In this document: positions 1-5,061 of the stretch, in pieces | How positions within the stretch are numbered: position 1 is the stretch's first letter | Layout: every line of letters begins with the position of its first letter | NCBI GenBank assembly: GCA_949841235.1 | Contig: CATKZA010000154.1 | Coordinates: 1-5,061 of the forward strand | Origin: an uncultured Clostridiaceae bacterium | GTDB lineage: Bacteria > Bacillota > Clostridia > Lachnospirales > Lachnospiraceae | Reading direction: 5' to 3' | DNA: 5,061 nt | Program-made: the position numbers and the translations under genes | Notes under the pieces: model-generated | Seen by the model: only the letters and a program-made list of their open reading frames with translations | Database searches by the model: none | What the model was told of the DNA's origin: nothing

Positions 1-1345
1 TCTTGTCAGGTTCCCGGTTAACATCCAGCTTCTTGTAGGAATAAGAGGAAACCACCATCGTCAGCGTATCGAATGTAGTGGAATAAAAGGCAATCATGGT
101 TATTACCAGCAAAATAATTCCCAGGGCAGGAAGGGGAAGGGTTTCAAAAATGCGGATAATCGCCCCGGAGATATCCCCTGTCTCCCCAATGTTCACCACT
201 GTGCCAAGCCCATGCTTCATCTCCTGAGCCAGGCCATAATTCCCCAGAATGATAAAGGAGGTAAATGTGCCTGCCAAACCACAGATATAGCCACCTATTA
301 CAGTATCCTTTATCGTCCTGCCCTTGCTGATCGTGCCGATAAAGAAAGGAGTTGCCACGCACCATACCATCCAATACGCCCAGTAATAGATTGTCCAATT
401 CTGGGGAAAGGAACTGTCCCGCAGCGGGTCCATCCAAGTGCTGAGACCAATAAAGTTCTGGGTTAATTTCCCCAGGGAGCCAATGCCAGTCTCAATAATG
501 TACTTCGTCTCGCCGCCGCCTACCAGAAAATACACCAGAAGGACGAAGAAAAGATAGGCGCAGAACGAGGCAAGCCTAGAAATCCCCTTCATGCCAAACC
601 ACACGGTAAAAGTATAAACCGCCGCTATCAATAACAAAATGATAATCGTCAGTCCAACGGTAGCCTGCACGCCAAAAACTTTGCTGATGCCCGCCGCCAG
701 CAGCGGCGTGGCAAGGGAAAAGGTGGTGGCAGTGCCGGCAAGCAACGCAAACACCGCAATCAAGTCAATCATGGTTCCCAAGACACCGTCTACCCTGCTC
801 CCCAGGATAGGCCGGCATGCCTCGGAAAATTTCTGTCTGCTCCTCCCCCGCACATGAAGCATGAATCCAAATGCAACCGCCAGAATCATATAGAAGCTCC
901 AAGGAATGGGTCCCCAATGGAACAGAGGATAGACAGGCGCCCACTCCTGCATTCCACCCATTTCCTCTATGTGCGGGTCTGCGGCGTACAGCGCCCACTC
1001 GCACAGTGAGTAATATAAGATATCTGCCGCCATGGTGGAAGTAAATATCATCGTCCCCCATTTAAAATTAGAATATTCCTTGCGCTCCGTATGTCCCAAG
1101 CGTATCCTGCCATACTTGGAAAATGCAATCCATATGGAAAACAAAAAGGTTCCCAATCCGATGATAATATAATAAAACCCCATATCATCACCTAGAAATC
1201 CCCGCACCACGCCAAGAACGTACTTCGACTGTTCCGGCATCACCATAAACAGAATGCTGAGAAGCAAAATACCTGCCAGGGGTATCAGTGTGGTTTTCCA
1301 ATCAATTTCCTTTATCAAACTGCTATTGTCTTTTTCTCTCTTCAT
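1..1345 (-). CDS. BCCT-family choline/betaine/carnitine transporter, 3' end beyond the window
   Basis: Secondary transporter of the inner membrane, likely importing choline, betaine, carnitine or a similar quaternary amine. An open frame of 448 codons runs from ATG at 1345 off the left edge; BCCT proteins are usually about 500 or more residues, so roughly the last two membrane helices are missing. About ten hydrophobic helices are visible, including residues 21-37, 55-76, 229-250, 258-276 and 319-339. Family marks are HWGPIPW at 143-149 followed by Y152 in TM4, FGMKGISRL at 250-258, and the TM8 motif WTIYYWAYWMVW at 317-328 followed by SKGRTIKD. Trp144, Trp149, Tyr152, Trp325 and Trp328 match the aromatic cage that binds the trimethylammonium group in BetP and CaiT (known for the family). 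The start has a GAGGAAA site only about 4 bases upstream. It lies 51 bases after the licC-like gene, apparently in the same operon, where LicB would stand in classical lic loci. Exact substrate and ion coupling cannot be read from sequence. Confidence 0.93.
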   Translation of the reverse strand, partial: MKREKDNSSLIKEIDWKTTLIPLAGILLLSILFMVMPEQSKYVLGVVRGFLGDDMGFYYIIIGLGTFLFSIWIAFSKYGRIRLGHTERKEYSNFKWGTMIFTSTMAADILYYSLCEWALYAADPHIEEMGGMQEWAPVYPLFHWGPIPWSFYMILAVAFGFMLHVRGRSRQKFSEACRPILGSRVDGVLGTMIDLIAVFALLAGTATTFSLATPLLAAGISKVFGVQATVGLTIIILLLIAAVYTFTVWFGMKGISRLASFCAYLFFVLLVYFLVGGGETKYIIETGIGSLGKLTQNFIGLSTWMDPLRDSSFPQNWTIYYWAYWMVWCVATPFFIGTISKGRTIKDTVIGGYICGLAGTFTSFIILGNYGLAQEMKHGLGTVVNIGETGDISGAIIRIFETLPLPALGIILLVITMIAFYSTTFDTLTMVVSSYSYKKLDVNREPDK

Positions 1346-1396
1346 AATTTCCTCATTTCTGCACTTTCCTTTGCTTCATGCTCTACACCCACGAAC

Positions 1397-2107
1397 TCAT
1401 AAATACTGCTGATAGGCTTGATCCATCTTTGCCAGTTCGGACAAATCATCTATCTCAACGATATCTCCTTCCTGTATTTTGCGGATTCCCAAATCATACT
1501 CCGAGGGATAGCAAAACAGGGCAATGTCATCCCAGTATATCCCGCGATTCATCCTTTCCTCAAACTCCCTTTCCAGATGATTCCTCAGCCTCTCCCCATC
1601 CTCCTCCGTCCAGAAAGATACACTGAATAGCTGCCATCCCCTATTTCCGCCTGTTCTGCTACAACCCAGCACCCTGTCATCCTGAACTTCCAGGAGCCAT
1701 TCCTGCGTCTCTTTCTCCGTCCACATGCAGCAATAGGAAGATTTCTCGAATTCCCTCTCCAATATTTCAGAGCGGTAAATCATCTGGTCTCCGTCAAGAA
1801 TCACGCAATCCCCCAGATATTCCCTGGCCACGTACAAAGAGGAAATATTATTGCACTGGGCATAATAGGGATTATCAATCAGGTGAATAGAGGGGTATTT
1901 CTCCCGCAGTATCTGGAATTTCTCCTTGAGATAACCCACCACCACATAAATTTCCATAATATCATTTTCTTGCAAGGCATCAATAATCGTATCTATCATG
2001 CGCACCCCGTTTACCTTCACCAACGGCTTAGGGGCAACCAGAGTCAACGGTTTCATTCTATTGCCCATCCCCGCCGCCATGATAATCGCCCTCTTAACTA
2101 TGTTCAT
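1397..2107 (-). CDS. licC: LicC-type CTP:phosphocholine cytidylyltransferase (stand-alone nucleotidyltransferase)
   Basis: Predicted cytosolic enzyme of 236 residues that joins CTP and phosphocholine to give CDP-choline and pyrophosphate. The N-terminus has the complete nucleotidyltransferase signature: AAGMGNRMKPLT at residues 11-22, then APKPL with Lys27. VVGYLKEKF (56-64), the NN pair at 86-87 followed by SSLY, the metal-binding DGD at 105-107, EWLLEV near 136-141, SVSFW at 162-166, YWDD at 191-194 and a C-terminal EIDDLSEL at 218-225 all follow the layout of pneumococcal LicC, and the length is near the family's. The frame is open upstream to 2239, but the ATG at 2107 is chosen because the fold begins there and AGGAGG lies 6 bases ahead. 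It overlaps the end of the upstream fusion gene by 14 bases, suggesting translational coupling. A relative that activates another phosphorylated amino alcohol or 2-aminoethylphosphonate cannot be excluded. Confidence 0.88.
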   Translation of the reverse strand: MNIVKRAIIMAAGMGNRMKPLTLVAPKPLVKVNGVRMIDTIIDALQENDIMEIYVVVGYLKEKFQILREKYPSIHLIDNPYYAQCNNISSLYVAREYLGDCVILDGDQMIYRSEILEREFEKSSYCCMWTEKETQEWLLEVQDDRVLGCSRTGGNRGWQLFSVSFWTEEDGERLRNHLEREFEERMNRGIYWDDIALFCYPSEYDLGIRKIQEGDIVEIDDLSELAKMDQAYQQYL

Positions 2108-3845
2108 GGCATTCCTCCTGAAATATTCTGTAATACTCCTTCGCATAGCGGTATTGGCGCAGGCTGTATTCGCCAAATTCCACTCCCTGCTGATGCTTAA
2201 ACTCACACCAATTGCTCCAGAGAAGTCCGCAAATCGCAATATAGCAATAAATCTTCCATCGCACCTGCCTCGTGGTTCCTTCGGGAAAATACAAATCTAT
2301 CAAGCCGTCAACCTGCTCTCTGTCATATAGCGCATACACCGCAAACATTGCGATATCCACATGGGGATCCTGCATCCCTGCATATTCCCAGTCAATCAGA
2401 CGGATTTCTCCATCGCTTAGCAGCAAGAAATTGTCGGGAACTGCGTCAATATGGGTCAAAGTCCATGAAATTTCCTGCGTCTCAATATAATCCCTCAATT
2501 CAAAAACATGTTTCCTGGTAATCTCATAATCCCGATAGGCAGATGGCTCCCCATTCCAAAGAGATTCATAATATGCAATATGCTCCCACAAATCAAACGA
2601 GTGGTTCACTTGCAAGCCCCGCTCATGAAACGCCCTCAGATACTCTATGCACCGCCTGACCTCCTCTCTGTTCCCGGCATCACACACACGGGCATCCTCC
2701 AGATATTCCGTCAATTTATATCCATTGGCAGGATTGATATATCGTACACGGTCACAGATATCGTATTCCTGAATCGCCTGATAAACCTGGCATTCTTGCC
2801 TGCGGTTAATCAACTTCCCCGTGCCTTCCCCCGGAATCCGCATGATATACCTTTTATCCCGGCATCTGCATATGAATGATCTATTGGTCATTCCCTTTTT
2901 TAACACCGCAATGTCCCGAATCGCATCCGGCCGTACCTCAAGCGCATCTGCCACCAGCTGAATGACCTCGGACTTTAAACTGTCTGACGAACCATCCAAA
3001 TCCCGAAGCTGCTCATATGTGTTGATTTCATGAACCTGCTCCCCTGATACGCACCTTGCCAACGGCACCATAACATTCCTATCCCAGAGAGCCTCCTCCC
3101 AAAAATCGCCATCATGGATTTCCTCCTGAACCATTTTCCCGATTTTCTTCCTGACATATTCTGCTTCCCCTTTTTGCAGATAGGCAATTCCAATCATCCT
3201 ATTCCCTTTCTGCCCTTCTCCGCAGCGAACTAATGCCTGCTTCCTATTGATTCGCACAGGGCTTTTTCCTGACTTTTCCTGACTAACCATATACCAGGAA
3301 TACAATTCATATTTTTGAAAGGGACTCTCCCTGCACCACAAATCGCAGGGCATCACGTAGGCATCCTCTAATTGATCCATCACAAGAGCCATAGAATATA
3401 GATTGTTCTTCTGGCCATAGCAGTCGTTGACCACAAGGTTTACCTGATATTTGTCAATGAGATACTCATACTGCTCCTTCATAAATCCTACCACAATAGA
3501 TATTTCATAGACCCCCGCCTGATGGAGCTGCCGGATGAGACGCTCAATCAAGCATTCCCCCTTCACTTCCAGCATTCCCTTCGTCGCCTGGGTATTGATG
3601 GGTGCCATCCTCATCCCGGCTCCTGCTGCCAGGATGATTCCCCGCTGGGGGCGATTGCTTTCCAATAATTTCCTGGCAGCGCCTGTGGGACGAAAATCTT
3701 CCGTCAGCCATTTGCCTGAGATGAGATTCCTCAACGCTTGGTTTGCCATGCCTAGAGAACATCCAATTTGATTTGCCAATTCTCTTTGATTGCGAAATCC
3801 GTCCTTCATGCAGAAACACAGTATATCTTTTTCTTGTTTGTTCAT
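2094..3845 (-). CDS. licCA: HTH / LicC-like nucleotidyltransferase / LicA-like choline kinase fusion
   Basis: A 583-residue cytosolic protein with three parts. Residues 1-62 form a MarR-like winged helix-turn-helix (QRELANQIGCSLGMANQAL at 20-38). Residues 67-285 are a LicC-like nucleotidyltransferase: ILAAGAGMRMAP at 71-82, Lys89, VVGFMKEQ, an NN pair at 147-148, Asp168, and HEINTYEQLRDLD near 272-283. Residues about 290-583 are a LicA/aminoglycoside-phosphotransferase-fold kinase: KKGMTNRSF at 316-324, MRIPGEGTGKLINRR at 335-349, the catalytic THIDAVPDN at 464-472 (Asp467, Asn472) and metal-binding LIDWEYAG at 483-490. The kinase should phosphorylate choline with ATP; the middle domain may then make CDP-choline. 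LicC-LicA fusions are known, for example LicCA of Treponema denticola. The ATG at 3845 is preferred because the HTH begins there and GGGAAGAAAG precedes it by 7 bases; an in-frame GTG at 3875 (ten residues longer) lacks a Shine-Dalgarno sequence. It is the first gene of the operon. The nucleotidyltransferase signature departs from the canonical form at several positions, unlike the neighbouring gene. Confidence 0.92.
   Translation of the reverse strand: MNKQEKDILCFCMKDGFRNQRELANQIGCSLGMANQALRNLISGKWLTEDFRPTGAARKLLESNRPQRGIILAAGAGMRMAPINTQATKGMLEVKGECLIERLIRQLHQAGVYEISIVVGFMKEQYEYLIDKYQVNLVVNDCYGQKNNLYSMALVMDQLEDAYVMPCDLWCRESPFQKYELYSWYMVSQEKSGKSPVRINRKQALVRCGEGQKGNRMIGIAYLQKGEAEYVRKKIGKMVQEEIHDGDFWEEALWDRNVMVPLARCVSGEQVHEINTYEQLRDLDGSSDSLKSEVIQLVADALEVRPDAIRDIAVLKKGMTNRSFICRCRDKRYIMRIPGEGTGKLINRRQECQVYQAIQEYDICDRVRYINPANGYKLTEYLEDARVCDAGNREEVRRCIEYLRAFHERGLQVNHSFDLWEHIAYYESLWNGEPSAYRDYEITRKHVFELRDYIETQEISWTLTHIDAVPDNFLLLSDGEIRLIDWEYAGMQDPHVDIAMFAVYALYDREQVDGLIDLYFPEGTTRQVRWKIYCYIAICGLLWSNWCEFKHQQGVEFGEYSLRQYRYAKEYYRIFQEECHEHS
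2114..2119 (-). promoter_or_regulatory. Ribosome binding site of the licC-like gene
   Basis: AGGAGG on the minus strand, 6 bases before the ATG at 2107 and inside the last codons of the upstream fusion gene. It decides the start of the licC-like gene against the longer open frame. Ribosomes ending at 2094 pass over this site, which fits coupled translation. Confidence 0.85.
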
Positions 3846-3897
3846 AATATATCTTTCTTCCCAGTCTTCGTTCACGATATTTTATTTTTGGATCTCA

Positions 3898-3913
3898 TGA
3901 ACAATTTTGTACA
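3898..3913. promoter_or_regulatory. Candidate operator at the start of the licCA transcript
   Basis: TGAACAATTTTGTACA is an imperfect palindrome: six of eight base pairs match, with mismatches at the centre and at the fifth pair from the centre. It touches the -10 element and covers the predicted transcription start near 3906, where a bound repressor would block the leftward promoter. The element is AT-rich and could be chance; the binding protein is unknown, and the fusion protein's own HTH is one candidate. Confidence 0.35.
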
Positions 3914-3941
3914 TTATATTTTATGTTTTTAGAATTGTCAA
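3913..3941 (-). promoter_or_regulatory. Consensus sigma-A promoter of the licCA-licC-BCCT operon
   Basis: On the minus strand, TTGACA (3941-3936) and TATAAT (3918-3913) are separated by exactly 17 bases, a perfect match to the housekeeping consensus. Transcription should start near 3906, giving a leader of about 60 bases to the ATG at 3845. Such a strong promoter suggests high basal expression or control by a repressor. Confidence 0.85.
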
Positions 3942-4051
3942 CTATTTGATTGCATAGTATAAATTTCGCTGTTCCCTTTTGAAACCAGCGCATTCGCATG
4001 ATTTTAAAGTGGGTTATGGCGTAATTAGTCAGGTGCTTGCTGCAAACTGTT

Positions 4052-4080
4052 TTGATTACATAATGATTATGTGATACAAT
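4052..4080 (+). promoter_or_regulatory. Promoter of the divergent SDR gene
   Basis: TTGATT (4052-4057) and TACAAT (4075-4080) lie 17 bases apart, and a TG at 4072-4073 makes an extended -10. The start is expected near 4087, leaving a leader of about 60 bases. The -35 matches consensus at four of six positions and the -10 at five of six. Confidence 0.72.
4058..4072. promoter_or_regulatory. Operator-like palindrome in the SDR promoter spacer
   Basis: ACATAAT-G-ATTATGT is a perfect inverted repeat with 7-base arms around one base. It fills 15 of the 17 bases between the -35 and -10 elements of the rightward promoter, the usual place for a repressor site or for a spacer-binding MerR-type activator. 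No regulator gene lies in the window other than the HTH domain of the fusion protein. Confidence 0.55.
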
Positions 4081-4090
4081 AAAAACGGAC

Positions 4091-4115
4091 TGCATCTTCT
4101 GTTCAGGCAGATGCA
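4091..4115 (+). other. 5' UTR stem-loop of the SDR transcript
   Basis: TGCATCT (4091-4097) and AGATGCA (4109-4115) are perfect 7-base complementary arms around an 11-base loop. The hairpin sits just after the predicted transcription start near 4087 and ends 16 bases before the Shine-Dalgarno sequence. No U-tract follows directly, so it is not an intrinsic terminator. It may stabilise the 5' end of the mRNA. Confidence 0.45.
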
Positions 4116-4131
4116 TTTTAGAATTAAAGAT

Positions 4132-4136
4132 AGGAG
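4132..4136 (+). promoter_or_regulatory. Ribosome binding site of the SDR gene
   Basis: AGGAG lies 11 bases before the ATG at 4148, a little farther than usual. No better in-frame start exists nearby, and the Rossmann fold begins directly at this ATG (NLYVISGVTG). Confidence 0.6.
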
Positions 4137-4147
4137 TTGAAGATAGA

Positions 4148-5061
4148 ATGAATCTATATGTGATCAGCGGCGTGACCGGAATGACGGGAAATGAGCTGGC
4201 CCGCCAGATCGTGGGGGAAGGGCACACGGTGCTTGGCTTTGATAACTTTTTTGCCTCCTCCATTCAGACGGTAGAGGATCTGCTGGGGAATGATGGGTTT
4301 CATTTCTACGAATATGATCTGAATTCCCGGGATCAGATGGAGAGACTGGAGGAGGAAGTTGCTTCCAGGAAGGGTGCATTTCAGCAGTTGATCTATATTA
4401 ATTGCGCCGCCGTCGTCCACACGGAACATTTCTATCATGTGAACAGCACCTTCGAGACGAATGTTCTGGGAATGAAGAAGTTTCTGGATCAGGCGATTGC
4501 CATGGGAGCGGATAGCTATATCAACTGCTCCACTTCGGAAGTGTATTCCATGAATTCCTGGAACGAGGATGGGGGCGTGACAGAGGAGGATTTCATTACC
4601 TTGGCCAATGCCGAGCACAGCCAGAGGACAAGCTATGCCACTGGGAAATTGATGACGGAATTTTTTATGAAGGATGCGGTGTTGGAAAAGAAGATCAAGG
4701 GATGTTCCATCCGCTTTGCCAATGTGTATAGCAAGAATGAACGATATCCCAAGCATATCATCCCCCATATTCTCATTCAGTTAAAGGAGAAGGGGAAGGT
4801 GGAATTGCTGGAGAATTCCAAGGTGAATTGCCGTACCTTTCTGCATAATGAGGACAGCTGCTCTGCGGTGCTGGCGCTATGCAAATCTGAGAATGCGCTG
4901 GATGGCTCCGTGTACAATGTGGCCACGGACGAGGAGATATCCATTGTAAATCTGGTAAAGCTATGTGCAGAGAAGATGGGGATTGACCATCCGGAAATCG
5001 TGTTCAAGGGCTACCGGGCTTCCGACCCGGAAAGACGTCTGCTGAGTACGAGGAAGCTGCG
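4148..5061 (+). CDS. Extended SDR, NAD-dependent nucleotide-sugar epimerase/dehydratase, 3' end beyond the window
   Basis: First 304 codons of a cytosolic extended short-chain dehydrogenase/reductase, the family of UDP-glucose 4-epimerase and dTDP-glucose 4,6-dehydratase. The NAD(P)-binding loop GVTGMTG is at residues 8-14 (Gly8, Gly11, Gly14), with FDNF (Asp32) at the end of strand two as in NAD-preferring members, NCAAVVH at 85-91, STSEVY at 128-133 and the catalytic Tyr163-xxx-Lys167 in SYATGK. RFANVY at 189-194 and RASDPERR at 290-297 are typical of the C-terminal substrate domain. Members are usually 300-350 residues, so little is missing. It is read away from the lic-like operon from its own promoter. 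The likely role is making or altering a nucleotide-linked sugar for a surface glycan; the substrate cannot be told from the sequence, and an atypical SDR with another role is possible. Confidence 0.88.
   Translation, partial: MNLYVISGVTGMTGNELARQIVGEGHTVLGFDNFFASSIQTVEDLLGNDGFHFYEYDLNSRDQMERLEEEVASRKGAFQQLIYINCAAVVHTEHFYHVNSTFETNVLGMKKFLDQAIAMGADSYINCSTSEVYSMNSWNEDGGVTEEDFITLANAEHSQRTSYATGKLMTEFFMKDAVLEKKIKGCSIRFANVYSKNERYPKHIIPHILIQLKEKGKVELLENSKVNCRTFLHNEDSCSAVLALCKSENALDGSVYNVATDEEISIVNLVKLCAEKMGIDHPEIVFKGYRASDPERRLLSTRKL

Larger units (their letters stand above)
3846..4147. other. Divergent intergenic control region
   Basis: 302 bases between two divergent genes, AT-rich near both promoters. 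It carries a leftward consensus promoter (3913-3941) and a rightward promoter (4052-4080), with about 110 bases between their -35 elements. Also present are several short inverted repeats, including a weak CGCTG/CAGCG stem with arms at 3967-3971 and 3986-3990. I see no tRNA, no intrinsic terminator and no convincing small gene in it. Confidence 0.8.

Noticed and set aside
765..1061. 98-codon frame overlapping the BCCT gene on the same strand
   Set aside because: It is out of frame with the BCCT gene, whose translation is continuous and family-like through this stretch; no frameshift is needed.
2108..2239. 44-residue upstream extension of the licC-like frame
   Set aside because: It lies wholly inside the fusion gene in another frame, has no family similarity, and the ATG at 2107 has AGGAGG at good spacing directly before the Rossmann-like fold.
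3846..3875. GTG start ten codons upstream for the fusion protein
   Set aside because: It has no Shine-Dalgarno sequence, and the extra residues precede the HTH fold without adding to it. It remains possible but less likely than ATG at 3845.
3967..3990. CGCTG/CAGCG inverted repeat as a bidirectional terminator
   Set aside because: The stem is only five pairs with a 14-base loop, and it lies between two divergent promoters where no transcript needs ending.
4111..4140. Nine-codon open frame in the SDR leader, possible leader peptide
   Set aside because: Its ATG falls inside the hairpin arm, there is no properly spaced ribosome binding site, and it has no run of regulatory codons.
3895..4263. 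122-codon minus-strand open frame across the intergenic region
   Set aside because: It runs through the SDR start, both promoters and the palindromes, its composition is not protein-like, and no family motif is present.
4154..4768. 204-codon minus-strand open frame opposite the SDR gene
   Set aside because: It is antisense to a clear SDR with all catalytic motifs, resembles no family and has no ribosome binding site; it is a shadow frame.

Overview
The window looks like a moderate-GC Bacillota chromosome, most probably a Lachnospiraceae or related Clostridia. This rests on strong AGGAGG-type ribosome binding sites, a consensus sigma-A promoter, AT-rich intergenic DNA and the types of protein present. 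The taxonomic placement is inferred from style and families; no RNA marker is in view.

Left three quarters (1-3845, minus strand): a three-gene cluster transcribed leftward from a perfect TTGACA-17-TATAAT promoter at 3913-3941. In order of transcription it holds: (1) a three-domain protein with an N-terminal winged helix-turn-helix, a LicC-type CTP:phosphocholine cytidylyltransferase-like domain and a C-terminal LicA-type choline kinase domain; (2) a stand-alone LicC-type nucleotidyltransferase overlapping it by 14 bases; (3) a BCCT-family (betaine/choline/carnitine) transporter that runs off the left edge. Together they make a plausible uptake, phosphorylation and CDP-activation route for choline or a related amino alcohol: BCCT import, LicA kinase, LicC cytidylyltransferase, giving CDP-choline for decorating a surface glycopolymer or making a phospholipid. 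No LicD-type transferase or alcohol phosphotransferase is in the window, so the final acceptor is unknown.

Middle (3846-4147): a 302-base divergent intergenic region with one promoter in each direction. It holds a near-perfect operator-like palindrome that fills the spacer of the rightward promoter, an imperfect palindrome at the predicted start of the leftward transcript, and a small hairpin in the rightward 5' UTR.

Right (4148-5061, plus strand): the first 304 codons of an extended short-chain dehydrogenase/reductase (nucleotide-sugar epimerase/dehydratase type), cut by the window edge. Its divergent position suggests, without proving, that the locus serves cell-surface glycan synthesis.

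The most interesting item is the HTH-nucleotidyltransferase-kinase fusion. Its architecture parallels NadR (HTH + nucleotidylyltransferase + kinase) and raises the possibility of a self-regulating choline-activation enzyme. It sits beside a second LicC-like enzyme whose signature residues are more canonical than those in the fusion.
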